In this document: piece after piece, positions 10,000 to 24,201 of the stretch
How positions within the stretch are numbered: position 1 is the stretch's first letter
How the letters are laid out: the number at the start of each line of letters is the position of its first letter
Origin: Oscarella lobularis
Taxonomy: Eukaryota; Porifera; Homoscleromorpha; Homosclerophorida; Oscarellidae
Direction of reading: 5' to 3'
Length of the DNA: 64,000 nucleotides
Assembly: GCF_947507565.1 (NCBI RefSeq)
Contig: NC_089181.1
Coordinates: forward strand, 2,799,614-2,863,613
The notes under the pieces: generated by a model
Told to the model about the DNA's origin: nothing
Database searches by the model: none
What the model saw: only the letters and a program-made list of their open reading frames with translations
Made by a program: the position numbers and the translations under genes

Positions 10000-12575
10000 T
10001 TATACGCGAATGTCTAGCGCTTCGAAAATGCTCTTCCTTCCAATAGCAGAAACGGCCTTCATGCGTTTCTGATAGGAGCGCCTTTCAATGGCTGCTCTAA
10101 CCCAAGCAAATTGGCTCGGCAAATAGGCATGGGCCAGAAGAGCGAGAAAGACGAGCACGTGCTCGACGCTAAAAGCTTTGATCAAATCATGACTAGAAAA
10201 AAATATAGTTAGTTAATTAATGAATTAATTAATAAGTTATTCTTGCCTAAAGTTGTCCCCTGACCGCGGAAGCCAATAGTCCATTTGATCAGACGACACA
10301 AAAACAATGAAACTATTGGTGAGCATAGACAGAGCAACCATGGCAAACATGACGTAATACCACACGCCAATGTCGCATGCCCTAAAAAGAAAGAACGTGA
10401 AGAAAAAACGCATCGTTGATTCAATCTCCACTTACCTTCTGACTCTCGGTCTACAATGAGCATGAAGCAAACTCCACATATCTGATCTTGTCTCAATCAT
10501 CAGGAAAAGGATGCTTACGATCGCCGCTGCGGGCAAAGCAGCTGCAAACAGTGTTACATACTAAAGTAGTACCTGTTATATCAATTCTATCCCCCTCCCT
10601 ATTTTGTTGTCTCTACCCCGAATTGAATGACCATCTCCAAATAGTCGGCGAATTGCTCGTAATCGCTCATCGATTCGTCCTCCAACATGTTTGTCTTTGT
10701 CACTTTGATGCCTGCGCCGCCTTTCTTTTTCTCGACGTCCAACTGTTTCACTTGGCCCGTCAGAAAAGGCAATCCCGTCTCGGTCACTACCCTCCTTATC
10801 TCGTCACCTAGAAAAAAAAAGACTTCAATGCATCCGCTTCAATAGTTTCACTTGACTTACAAGCAAACAAGCGCATCATTTGCCTTCTCAAAGCCGCCAC
10901 GTCCATCTGGTAAAACGTTATGTAGAGAGGAGCGATAAAGCAATTGAGAGCCTCGAAAATGACTCTCTTTCCAATCAAAGAGTTTCTCCAATCGTCCATT
11001 GATCTAAAGAATAATTAGCTATAACGCGCCCTCTATGTGCTGAGCGCTCGCCTATGATTTTCAAAGTCGGTACATATGGCAGCCACTTTCTTATACTGAG
11101 CATTGAGAAGACCTATGAAAATCGTATGTCCAAACGCCGGGATAATCCAACCGTAGTAGGGACTGTCGAGAGCAAATAGTCCTCCCTAAGAAAAAGATGA
11201 GAAAAAACGGCGAAACGATTGAACAAAGAGCTCCTCACGGGCGCCGCAAATGAAGCGAGAAATCTGATGTATATCGGACTCTTTTCCATAGTGACGTATC
11301 CGTTCAAATTCAATGACACGATCATGGTGAGAACGGCCAAGGCGACCATGACGAGCATGACGGCGAAACTGACAAAATAACGACGAAGACGTTGAGCAAA
11401 CGAGAAGTATTTGACCATCTTGTCGGTGACGGGATCGCGTCTCATGACGCCTTCGAAATTCGGATTCGGTTCTTCGACTCGTCGATAGTCGTACGTGTGC
11501 CACCAGAAGGCAAATTCCGAACAATGACAACGCCACAGCTAAGAAGGGGACAAGGTGAAGAAATCCAACTTATCATCTTTCCTGCACTTACAACGAGATA
11601 GAGAATGCTCCACAGTGCCATGAGAGCTGCGAAGATGGGCATGAACGGATCCTTGACAATGTCTATGTTTCCGTAGCGGAAGAAATACCAGACGAGACTT
11701 AGGGCGGCGGGTAGGAGCATCATTTTCGCCATGAATGCAATCCATACGAAATACAGGGCCACCTCTTCTCCTAAGAAAAAAAATCGCCTTTTTAAAAAAT
11801 CGTCTCTACTGTCAGAGATTTATACCAAAGTAGTCTCTTATCTGGTTGATTTCGGCTTTATTTGGCACGAACTTTCCCCACACCACCGCATTCTCAATTT
11901 CTCGTCGTTTTTCTTTTGACTCGTGCATTGGTTTGATGAATTCAATAAGCGGTGGTTTGGCATTCTGGCAGGCAATGATAAAGGGTTCCGACGGATTAGC
12001 CACGATGTGACCATATTGCTCCAGGGCATTCTGTAAAAACCGTGAGAGATGGAACGAGAAACTGCCCCCGATGGTGAGATACCTCGTCATAGGGAATCCG
12101 AAGAAGAATGCTCCACGTCAATCTCGTTTGGTCAGCGGAAGTGAAAAAGGTTTCTAGGTCGGCTCCGCCGACAAACTCTTTTGATCGCGACGTCTTGAAC
12201 GAGTCGAGCTGCAATGAACGATATTGGGTAGAGAACAGTGAGCTGATCTTGTCACCTGAGGAATTCGAACTCCAAGAACCTAAAGAAATATTTTACTATC
12301 CCTCTGGGTCCGAGATGATCTCCCTCTCTCTTACTTCTTCGTAAGATCCGACGAGAGGTTTTTCCAATCTAAGCGTTTCAGCCTAAAACGGTTTAGGTCG
12401 ATAGCTGTCTAAATGCTGGGAACCTTACTTCGTCTGCCAGAGATTTTGCCGATGCTTTCACAATTACCACGTCATCTTTGACTTCTACTTCGAAGCCCTC
12501 TTTTCTCAACCTTTCCAGTAGAAAATGCCGGCCGTCTTCTTGGCTTTCTGCAGTAAAATGTAAGAAATGTGCCAT
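10000..12575 (-). CDS. Anoctamin / TMEM16 family membrane protein, copy B
   Basis: A close paralogue of the anoctamin at 4515-7330, with exons in the same order. It shows MAHFLHF start at 12575, LTWSILLRIP, INQIRDYFG, VALYFVWIAFMAKM, PFMPIFAALMALWSILYLV, FSFAQRLRRYFVSFAV, VSLNLNGYV, a linker rich in Lys and Glu near 10690, YEQFADYLEMVIQFGYVTLF, and a last helix FSVEHVLVFLALLAHAYLP. TMEM16 proteins are dimers with ten membrane helices that act as Ca2+-gated channels or scramblases. I did not locate every Ca2+ ligand, so transport type is open. The stop lies 143 bp from the SELENOW start, and its own start is only 120 bp from the stop of the GPCR upstream. Confidence 0.83.
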
Positions 12576-12694
12576 TGGTTTTAGTTCTGTTAACGTGCGC
12601 TAACAATATCCTGTTACGGCACAAAGACAGTGTCGCGAACGGTGTCTAAGTTAATTAGGTGTCAACTGTGACATTGCTGTACGCACAACGGTTA

Positions 12695-15600
12695 TTAGAC
12701 AAATAGTACGTCACCCGTTTGCCCAGACGGTTGACCACTGTCGCCTCTATTTCTATGGGAATCGTTTCTAACTACGGATGCTTCTGAGTGGTTAGATTTC
12801 ACAGATGATTTTGGATCGTTTGTCCACGACGCCGTAACGAATTCCTAAACAAAATAAATCAGCTACTTTGTAAAAGTTCTTAGTGAATAACACTTACATC
12901 ATCATCATCATCATCAGTGCTGCTCCTTTCGGACTATGATACAATAATCAAAAATTCAACACCCCGCCAAAGAAGTATATCAAACCTTTGTGCGCTCAGT
13001 CGGCTCTTCGCTTGTAGGCTCCGCGGGTTCTTCTTGCAAAAGTTCACGTACTAATGGAAGAGCTGATGCAGCCTTTCGATCGGCGATTGAAGCCTGAGAG
13101 CTAGGAAGGCCGTTTCGTTCAGCAGCCGAAGGCACCGACGAACTAGGAACGTCGTTTGCGACTAAAACAGCGTGTCACTGTCTGAAAGAAAAATTACGGA
13201 AAAATTCACCTGAGTCGGAAATCGCATCTGAAACGCCGCCGGAGACTTGGCTGGAAGCTGCCACTGCAGCAGCATCATTAAGATGGTCCAGGGACGAATT
13301 CGGCTTACCACTAGAGGTCACCGTAGTATTGTCAATAGATCGGTAAGACAACGGTTGCAATGCCACGGAATCAGAGTGACTGCCAACAGTTGAGGAGGCA
13401 CCTGCCAAAGAAAAAAATGACCCATCTCTACTAATAAAAAATGCAACTTACCTGCTACGTTGTACTTGTTTCCTGTCGTTTTCGTTCCACTTGAAGGAGT
13501 CCCGATGCTCTAGAAAGTTTCGTCGAGGAATGCAAGTGCATTTTTTTGTCTCACGTACCTTTCCCAGCGATTTCGTTTTTTTGTATTTATCGCGCCTCTG
13601 TCTAAAAGCTTTTCTTATCTAGGTAAGAAAATAAGAGCTCGTGTATCAATTATCCAGCGCTATACCTGTTCATTGAAAACGACGTGAAAAAGGAAGATAA
13701 AAAGACCCTAAGAATAAGCGCGTGCTCCGCGACTGTGTTCATCCATAGACCTCTTCATACCTGAAGACTGTTGATAATAGTAAACGCATAGGCAAGAGGC
13801 ACAGAGAGTTTATCAATGGCAAACACTCCAATTATCCACGTCAGTCCTAAAACAGGCACCAACACAGCCGTGGCCTTCAACGCAGACCTAAAAAGGAATT
13901 GAATTTCTAAAACGGTTCGAGCAGTTTTAACACCTACTTGACGACGACTTTCTTGCTCTTTTCCATCATCCTTCTTCCAAACAATTTCTTCAGAGCGATA
14001 ACAAAGAAAATTGCATTGACCTGATACAGAATTTGGACATCTGATATGCGCGCGACGCAGCTATATACTGCATACTAGTATTATGGCCAACATTGGTCCG
14101 ACAAACGCCCATATCATTCCTTTATCGGTCGTAAGAAAACAACTAAGAAGCACGTAGGCGTATTCGCTTCATGCCAAAAAAAAGAGGCAAGAGTTACTTA
14201 CTGATCATATTGACCGTAATCGTCAAATCGAATCCCAAAAGACACGGCGACTATAACGAGAGGTAGCCCTGCAAGCAATCAGATAAATCAATAGAAATTT
14301 TAGCCCTCTTTTGTTACCCCATCCAAGAGCAAAGTACTGTTTCACGTAGCTTTTTCCCGTATCGAAAACGATTACCAGCATAAAATAGATCAGTAGACCT
14401 TCGCAGAGCATCCAAGAGAACACACAGAGAAACAGGTAGTGCATTATGACAGTCATTGCTTTGCAAACAGTCTAAACAACGAAAGAGAGAATGTAATTGA
14501 ATGTTGGGGACAAAGCTGCATATGGATCGCTCACTCGGTCTGAACTTTGATCTATGCCAGCTAAGAAGAAAATCAGACCTAGCATAAGAGCAATGCAAAA
14601 ATTGACGTTGACCCAGGTTCGCTCTGTGTGAAGAGACTTCCTAAAACGAGGGAGTAAGGCATTCGTTTTACACAAGACGACGCGGCTGACTCGCCTGAAT
14701 ACAATTAAACACACGACGGTTATGAGAAGAGCAAGAAGAGATATTCCGCATCCAATATAGGTAAAGTACTCCAGAACTTTGCTCTAAAAATCAACGAGAT
14801 TAAATTCCTTCTTTTTTTGTCCAACATTACGATGTACATCAGGAAAACTGTGAACTGCTACAAGGACGGCAAAACTCGTTAGATGGGTACTGTTGCAAAC
14901 GACCGTAGTGCCACTAGCTTGCGTTTGAACGTCCTGAGGCGACCAAAATCCGCCCGAATTCCTTTAGGTAACAAACTATTATAGCCTTGTTCTAAAGTAA
15001 GAGCAAAGACTCACAAAAAGTTCCAGAAGCTGCACGTGAACTTAGCATTGGCGTCGGTTGTCTAAAACAAGCAAACGTGGAATACAGACAGAGAGAGAGA
15101 GAGAGCCAAGCGTAGAGAGTACGCACGTTGACATTGGTAAAATTTATAAGTATTGGTTCCGGAAGATTTTGTCTAGACGAACTAGTAGGATCGTATGCCC
15201 CGCTGCTGGACAATCGACTTATAGATGTCGATATGACGACAGTTCCAATGCTGCGAGACGAAAAGGTCGAACGAGATCTAAAATAAAGTCGCTAATAAAA
15301 TAATTTTCTCTAACCGTCAGCGCCTACGTCTCGACTGGAACGTTGTTGCCGATTGCCTCGGCACTGCTATTGTAAATCGGCATGGTGTTCTCCATATTGT
15401 TAAACAGAATGTTGGAAACGAAAACGGGACCTCGACCTACGACGACAAAAAAATACGGGCGCTTTTTGAAGTCGTCGCGTGGGTGACGACGATTCGTCGT
15501 ACCGTCGTTTAAAAGGGACTGAAGCAGGGTAGACGACAGCTGCAAAACGCCGACAGACTGATTCGTCCAAGTCGTATACACAGGAGCGGAATAATTGGGA

Positions 15601-18600
15601 AAATTGATTGGTTCCAAGTTGTTTTCCGTCACCGATCTCACATCCAACACTGCCGAGAAAACAGTTCATAGTTTTGCTTCGAGGTCCGGTCAAAAACACT
15701 ATACCAGCATTCTGCGACGCCGTTACCCGACGCTGTACAGTTGCATTACTCAGCACTAACAAAGCGACTGAAATTTGACCAAACTGTTCGGCAATACTGA
15801 GAATTCTTGGAGCACCGGTGGACTAAACGTACACAATTATACATCGCAGCAAAAACGGCGAGAAAAGGGTCGTACAGGAGCCAGTTCCAACAAAGTTTCT
15901 GTTCGATTGGTCTCTAGTAGATCGCTAATGGTTTGGACGACGTTCTAAACAAAACGAGTGTCTTTTCACGAAAACATTGAATGCATCAAATCGACCTGTT
16001 CGTATAATTCAATGAACTCATAATCATCCACGACTTGGTTGATGATTGCTTGAGCTTGCCCGTCGACAATAGACTGCAAGACGTCTAAACTTTCATTGAT
16101 ATTTTGCGCCGACAGAGTGTTAGCGACAGACGTCAGCCGCGTCAAATAGTAAGTCCAGGCCGCTCCATCTTGAAACGTAAACGTCTCGTTGAGCTAAAGC
16201 AAATTAGATCTAAAAAACACGAGGTATCAATTCGTCTTACCACAAACGCTTGAATGCAATCGTACGACATACAATTGTTATCTAGCGTCGAAAAAAAATC
16301 AATTGAAAAACTAAGCAAATATCGTTGCTATATATCTCGCACCTGTGAAGACACCGCGAGAGAAAGCAAATTCGCTTTGCGGGCTCATTCCGTATTCGTT
16401 AGCAGCCGTCACCCACACCATGTAGACGGCGTTTCTTATCGACGAAATCTTGTACGACGACGATGACGCCTCGACCGGAATTCTTTTCCGATCCAAAAAG
16501 TATCGCGGCACTTCGCCGCTCATCTGCGCCACGACGGCCGATACTTCGTAGAACTTCAAATTCCCGTTTGGTCGATCGGGCCGACTCCAAGTGACTTGGA
16601 CTCCATCGATGGCGGGAACGGCTTTAATCGCCGTCGGCGCCGTCGGAGGCGACGACTTCGTCGAGACGGACATATTGCTTGTCGGACCGACGAGACGAAC
16701 GTCATCGACATTAAACGCTCTAATGGAAACGTCGTAAACTACACCGGGCTCTAGTCCCGTCAATCGCCGACGGAAAGGACGAATCGTTGGCAATGCAGAT
16801 GGATCGAGTCGTGTCCGTGTTATCGTCGTGCCTTTTCGCGCGGCCGTCATTTCGTAGCCGACGTTGCCGTTGGGAGTCGACGGCGGTTCCCAGCTGATGC
16901 CGATCGTCGTCGACGTGGTGTCGGTGATCGTCGACGACGTCACTTCTCCCGGCGTCGACGACGACGTCAAGAAGAACGCTTGGTCTACAAATTCGCCTTT
17001 TCTGACGCAGAACGTGTAGAATGTATTGAAAAGGAGATTGGCTATTGTAACGTTGAGGCCGTCGACGATTGCAAAGAAAATGCTTTGTTCGTTCCCGCAA
17101 ACTCCTTGGTTACCGCCACTAGTATATGTAATATTAAAAGCGTCGCCACCGACGTTGACTGAAGGCCAGTGAAGTCTCACTGTCACCCCTTCTTGGCTGC
17201 TCGAAGAAAGCTGCTCGACGATTGCTTCTCCTACGATATTGAAATCTAGCGCGCAACAAGAAAATAATCATCACACACAGCATACCAAAATCAATAGATT
17301 AGACAAACTTTGCTGGACGAGAAGAGTCGCCGTAGAACCGACCAGTGATTCACTTAAAGCGCGAACGTGAGCAAAAATTTGAAATTGCACCGGTTGAGGC
17401 AGAGGCATTATAGCGTAGCGCTGCAATGCATTCAAAGTCAAAGTCTCGTTGACGGTGCCATTAGACGATTCCAAAACAACCGAAAAGTTTGTGATGACGC
17501 CGTTCGATTCGACTGGATAATTCCAATGAACGACAGCGTGAGTCGAATTGATTTGGTAAGCAAAGGCAATTTGAGGCGATCCAGGTGCTAAAGAGAGAAA
17601 TAAACGCATAATGAAAATACTCGGCCAGAAACTAACCTGCCGGCGGAACGACTTGCACGACTTCGTCGCCGAACGGTCCGAGTTGCGATCGATCGTTATA
17701 GGCGGCAACGCGAAACGAATACGTCCGAAACGGCTTTACCTTGGTATTAAAAAGAGTCGAACGAATAACGTCAAAGTCGCCCTCGTCGTCGCCAGGCGGA
17801 TTGCTTCTCATCTGCACAACGTAGCCGTTGATCGGACCATTGGCGAAGACGGAAATCGGCGGCAACCACGTCAACGAAACCGTCATCCCATCGAGAAGTC
17901 TCGCGACGGCACCTGTCGGCGTTGCCGTCGGCCGAGCGACGGGCATCGACACGTCAGTCGTTTCCTCGTAGAGCAAACGATCGCCGTTGCGAATCGAGTT
18001 GATCAGCGTGTAGTTCGTGTACGGCTGCAAATCGACGACGCGCAGCGAAAAGGGCGGCGTCGCCCTTTCGGACCGATTCGTCGTCACTTGCAACGACGGA
18101 TCGTCGCGTATTCTCACGTCGACCGCGTACGCGGCGTCGACGTATGCGCTGTCAGGCGGACCGACGACGGAAAAATTGACGAAAATTGACGTCGCGTCGA
18201 CGACGTCGATCCTAGTCTTGACGATTGCTTCCGAGATGACGCGCACCGATTTGACGCCACTTCGTTCGCCTTCGAAGTTTTCCGTCGCCGCTTGAATCCA
18301 CACGGCGTATCTCGTGTCCGTAAACAGTCCGTCGATTGTCGCTTCCGTTTTCGTTGGATCGGACACGTTAACGATCTTGGGAAAGAGAAAATAGCGCGGA
18401 TAGCCGTAAGAATCGGTCGGCAATCGTTCGCCGGTTTCGCTATCTTGAAGCAGAACGGCCGTCAATATGTAGTGCGTGAGGCGACCGTGGGTTCGCCTCG
18501 GAGGCCGCCACGTCACTGTGAGAGTATTAGGAGCGGTCGGCATAACCGAAACCGAGCGAGGCGCTTCGGGATCTGAGGAGAAAAAAAAGATCAGTTTTGT

Positions 18601-21600
18601 ATCCCCTTATCTTCTGATTGTGAGACTCACGTCCAGTCGGAGTGATAACTTTCGTTCTCGTTTCTGGTCCCGTCGTGTTGTCGATGAAATTGTGCGCTTG
18701 CACTGTTATCGTATACGTCGAGTTTCCTTCAAGATCTTGCACTAGCCACTCGAATCGAACACTTTCTTCGCGAGGTGGCAACTGATTCCAGTCGAGGCGA
18801 ATCGTTTCGTCGCGAATTGTGACGTAGTACTCGATCGGTCCGCCGTCGCTCTCATTCGGTCGTAACCACGAAATCGCAACCGAATCGAAAGTAATGTCGT
18901 CGACTCGAAGCTCGCGAACGGGTTCTGGCTCTAAAAAAAATAATAAAAATACAATGACAGTATTATAATATTTGAAAAAGCGCGCGCTTGCCTGCCGGTA
19001 ACGTTTGCGCGACGATCGACGTCATTTGTATCGGCCCTTCCAAATCAAGCGATTGCGCAGTGAACGAATAAAAGGAAAACGGCAGCAAATTCGACTCGAT
19101 CCATGACGTTACGTTTGCCTGTTGGATCGTTTGCCGGAGCGAAACCGTTCCTCTGGTCCGTTCAATTTCCACTCGAAACGAATTGTTAAAGGGAAAAGAC
19201 AACGAAAGACGCACTGACGTAGAGCTCAATACAGTCGCCTGCAAATCCGGAGAACCATCTAAAGATATAATAAATACGTAACGTGACGAAGAGCAGACTC
19301 GCTAAAACAAATTACGATGTACCTCTTTTGATGGGAATGATAGGGACGTCGCGACTCCGTGGCAAAGACGTTCCTCCCGTCCCAACGACGCGAACGCTGA
19401 TCACGTAGGAGAAACTGTTATCAATAATAGGAATAAAAGCGAAACTCCTGGACGACGAAGAGTTTCTCTGAATCGTCGTCCGGATTTCCGAGGCGAGTAA
19501 GACGCGAAAGTACTCAATGATTCCATTTGGTTTAGCCGGATAGTCCCAACCGACGACGATTGTCGTCGAATTGAAGAGTCGGGCAAACAAACTGGTCACC
19601 GGATCAGGCACTAAACACCCCAAAAAATTGCTGAAATTAAGAAAAATCTCCCCCCATACGGTTTCACCGTCTACGCCGCTTCGAAAAAGCACCGGTGATG
19701 ACGGAGGACCGAAAGACTGAACCAACGGTGAAGAGCCTTCAAAGTCTTCGTCGTCGCTAAATAGCAACCCGGCAGAAATTCTGAACGAGTACGGCTGATA
19801 CGAGACGAGGTTGTTGATAGGCAAAGGTGAAAAGAGCGCCGTTGATTTGACCGAGTTCACAGCGTAGAAAATTGGCCCGTTCTGAAAGGGCTCCGGCACG
19901 GGCGTCCACGTGAGAATGACACTCGTGCTCGTAACGTTGACAACGGCCACGTTTTTTGGAGACGCCGAAGGCACTGAGAGAGATAAAAGAGAGCGTAAAA
20001 AAGAGTTTGATTGCGTCATTAATTCACCTGCTGTTTGCGTTGTCTCACTCGCATTGAACGACGCCGAAAACTGGCCAACTTGCACTAGCATCACCATTGT
20101 GTAACGCGTAAACGGTTGCAGATTGAAGAACGAAACGAATCCCGTGAATCGGCTCGCGTCGGAGGCAAAGGAAGAGGTAGAGGCGTTCGTCGTCAGCCGA
20201 TTGTCGGGATTCAATAAACGAAACATAACGTTCTCCCTCATAACGTCGTCTCTAGTAGGAATTGAAAACGTTACAGCGAACGAAGTCGACGTGATCGTAT
20301 TAAAAGCAAACACGGGATCGCCTAAAGAACAATATGAGAGAAAGGGATTTTTCTTACAGAATATTCCGACCTAAACAAACGAATCCGTCGCCCAATCGAC
20401 CGTCTCGACATGAACACGACCAAGTCCATCCGTCTCTCACGCAATCAGCATCGTCGCTGCAATCAATGGGACAATCTAGACGCGACAACAGATCGACTAT
20501 AAAAACGATTCGTTATTTTCCCCCGTTTCACGTACGCGTTTCGAACGTCGAAACAAGGTTGGTTCGTCGACCCCAACCGGCGTCCGTTCGAGCTCTCACC
20601 CAATAGAAATACGACGTCGCGCCGTCGAGATCGACGAGAACGGCGCGATTTGCGCCGCCGTCGACGCTCGTCACGCGACGACCGCGAAAATCGGACGGAA
20701 AAGAACCCAGTCTGTCGAAGAAGACGGGCGCTTTCACGGCCGTCACTTCGTATTCGACGATCACGCCATTGGTCACGAGTGGAGGAGACCACGAAACGGT
20801 CGCCGTCGTCGCAGTGACGTCATTCACGACGACGTTCTCGACCGATTGTGGGACTACACAAAAGAAAAATACGTTGAATAAACTTTCGTGCTCCTATATT
20901 TTTTTTACAGCCCGTTGGAGTGGATACGACGACGCTCCGGTTTTCGCTCGTCCACTCGGGACGCAGTAAATTGTAGACGCGCACAATAATCTCGTACGTT
21001 TCGTCTCCTTCTAATCCCGTCACTCGCCACGACGTGCGCGTCGTCGTATTCAATCGACGATAATAGACGAGACGATCGACAACGTCGTAAGCGAAGATTT
21101 CGTATCCGATCGGTCCGTTGGGATCGCGAGGAGGTAGCCACGACAGGGCCGCCGACGTCGACTGAGCCGGCAGCGACATGTTGACGATAATCATCGTCAG
21201 ATCCACGACAGGACTAGGAACTAAAAATCAAAGCAATCAACTATATTTTTATTAGCTGTCTTTTTTTTAATACCGGCTTGAGGAACAAAGTAGTGCGTTC
21301 GCACGGGATCCTGCTCTACGTTCTCGCCTCTCCACACGCAGAACGTATAAACCGTGTAGGGTCGCAAATTGCGGAAAGTAACGGTCCGGTTCGCGTTGAT
21401 CTCGCCTACTCCGACGTTCATCGTCTCGTTCCTCGCTCGAGCGCAATCCCTGTTCGGCGTCTTTACGACGAAATACGGCCGTTCCGGCATAAAGGTGGTC
21501 GGTTGGACGATCCAAGAAATATTCACCGTTTGATTATCAACGCGTGTCACAGTCAGCGAAACAGGATCGGACACTGGCGGCTTTGGCGCTGTAAAAGAAA

Positions 21601-23904
21601 ATAAAAAAAATTGTCTTTTATTTTTGCTGGCTCACGTTCGCTCATGAGGCTCTTTGTTGCCACCGGACTGGCGCCGACGTCGTTCACAGCCTTAATTTCA
21701 AAGTCGTAAGACGCATCCAGAGGAAGCATAAAAAAAAAATAATTTGCGACGGAGGAGATAGATATTGGTGGGAGATCCACGCGCGGGCTGTCTATGGGAA
21801 ACTGAGCAATAGCCAACGAAAATTCTCTCAATATTCCCCGCGGAAATTCAGGGTGTTCCCAGTGAAAAGCGACAGCCGAATTGTTGATCGGAAACGCATT
21901 AAAATTAATCGGTTCCGAAGGAACTGCAAGAGACCACCATATTTCAAAAGGAAGCGAACTTTTTCTCTTTAGCTCACCCTCTTGGAGAGTTCGTAAAGTG
22001 AACGAATCCGAAAAAGGACCCGTTCCGTTTTCGTTCGACATGACGACGCGGATTTCGTACTCCTCGAACGCAGTTAAGCCAGAAATTTGGCCTCGACGAA
22101 AGCCGAAGACTTCCGACGTCGATCTGATCGTGCTCAGTCCGTCAACGAAGATGACATAAGAATGCGGCGTCGAGTGACTGTAGAACGCCAACTCGGGATC
22201 TTGCCAAGTGGCAGAGGGCGGAGATCGGAGCCGTGACGACACCGTCACCTGCAAATTTCGTGGCGGCCCGTCAGGAACTACAAGACCCATACATCATATA
22301 TAATTAAAATTTTACTACTTGCCTCCTGAAAACGTCGTCGCCTTTCTCTTCAAGACGAGAAGATTTTTGCCGTCTTTGCTATTTATTTCGAATTTGATAG
22401 TGTATGGGCGCCCTTGCTGGAGAGTGACAAATGGGCGAGCATACGTCGCGTTGTCGCCGACGCGAACGTTCTTCCACAAATCGATTTTGTACGCCGATTC
22501 GACGGGCTGGGCGGGGTTTTCTTCACTCGATTCCGCTTCTTCAAAAGTGAAAAAGACGAAAACGGCAATGACGGCACTCCTATACTCCTCCTTCATCGAA
22601 ACGACAACGTTGACGTCAATTTGAGTCGGTGATAGAACGGCAAGTCGAAAGCCGTTGCAGACAGACGACTCTCGAACGAAAATAGATCTAGAAAGACTAC
22701 GTCAAAAAAATCAAAACGAATTGCCGTTGTACCTAAAATTGTCGGATTTGTTCATTGTGACCGGATCGTAAGAGAAAACGTCCGCACGAGATTCAGCATA
22801 CAAGTCGCAGTCTCCACTGGCGGCGATGACCTGTCCGTCGAATTTTATCAGAGCAGTTGCATCCAACTTGTCATTGTCTAGCAATAAAACGCTGTACTTC
22901 AACGAAAAAAGAATTCGGTAGAAGAGTACTAAGAACCGTTTAGTGGACGAAATTGTCCGGAACCGTCCCGATCTACGAACCACAGATTATTCCGCTCTTG
23001 AGACCTTACTACCATGCCGCGTCGAATTTGATCGAATGACATCATACTTATAAGATCGCCAACCTGATGCAAAGAAACAATAACAATAGTATAGGGCTCT
23101 TTAGCTTGTAATGCGTTCGTCAATCTGGAGGCACTGTACCTCGTACGCTCTATCGGCGTCAATCCAGGAATCTCTGACGAGAAAAAGCGTGTCCGCATTC
23201 GCACGGACGACTGCAATGACGGATCTGAAAAACCGAGGACGTTTCAGAGAGATCTGTTTTAGACAATGGTTGATTGAAACGGACGTGTTTTCGCTGCTAA
23301 ATTGGCACGTCGATGCGTTGAAGTCGAAGCGCGCGCCCGGCCGATTTTCGCGTCGAATCTCGAAGACGTCGTAGGCGTAGAAGACGAGTTGGGGTCGTTC
23401 GACGAGCAAGCCTTCGTTGAAGTAGTCGCGAGCGCTGGCGAATCGTAGAAACGTTTCTGGCGGAAGCAGCGCGACGTTCTTCTCTGAGACGTCTAGAGAG
23501 ACAAACGACATGCAGGGGGCGGGACGTCTTCGCTCGTGCGTTTACCGACTGGTACTGGCGTCCACGACGAATTTCCGCTCGATCTGAACTGCCAGACACC
23601 GGATGACGACGGCGACGAAAGTATCTGAGCAACGGCCATGCCGAGACTGGTGTTCGCCTTTTCGAATAGGACGAAGACGATGTCGCCTGTCTACGATGCG
23701 TCGTTTCACGTTGTTTTCGTTCGATCGCGCTTCCTGCTGTACCTTTTTTCCGTCGTTCGGCTCGTCCTCGACGCTCTTCAAACTGAAGACACCCGCTCCG
23801 GCTCGCTTCCGCGGACGACACGAGCCGTTGTCTGATTCGGCGTCTATTGTGCTTATGACGATGAGCCATGCGATCGCGATGAGTTGGCGAAGAACTCGTG
23901 CCAT
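12695..23904 (-). CDS. Giant adhesion GPCR with about 17 fibronectin type III domains
   Basis: An 11-kb gene with many short introns. The start at 23904 gives a signal peptide (LIAIAWLIVISTIDA). An N-terminal module of about 400 residues follows; it resembles repeats of large adhesion proteins (GVWQFRSSG, NVALLPPETFLRFASARDYF). About 17 FN3 domains then span 22.3-16.3 kb, each usually one exon (for example TVTWRPPRRTHGRLTHYIL). Next come a GAIN region (16.2-15.1 kb) and a GPS motif near 14.9-15.05 kb (CSFWNF ... CNSTHL/TSFAVL). Seven helices lie at 14.8-13.65 kb (KSLHTERTWVNVNFCIAL, SWMLCEGLLIYFM, GLTWIIGVFAIDKL). A Ser/Thr-rich tail of about 200 residues ends in VLFV, a class II PDZ-ligand pattern. 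Autocleavage at HL/T is likely. It should act as an adhesion or mechanosensory receptor; the ligand is unknown. Confidence 0.9.
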
Positions 23905-24201
23905 ATCACGAACTGAACTCTGCGGCTGCGTCTGGAGAATGACGTTACACTGTAATGCACATCCGGCACCAATAATAGAATAATAGAATGTACCTGATAG
24001 AATTTCAAGCACTACATATAGCAAGACCTTGTTTGTATACGAGCCGCCTAGCAGTAGAAAAGTCTGTCAACACAATAAAATACAAAAGGATTCCTTAATC
24101 ATAATCATCATCATCATCATAATCCACAAAAAGTTATCCCTATAGATTGTCCCACTGAACAGATCTGGCAACAAAACACTCACCTAGCCTTTCTCGTGAA
24201 T

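Noticed and set aside
16254-21604. Plus-strand open frames of 70-190 codons across the GPCR locus
   Set aside because: They are antisense shadows of FN3 exons, arginine-rich from CG-biased codons, with no motifs.
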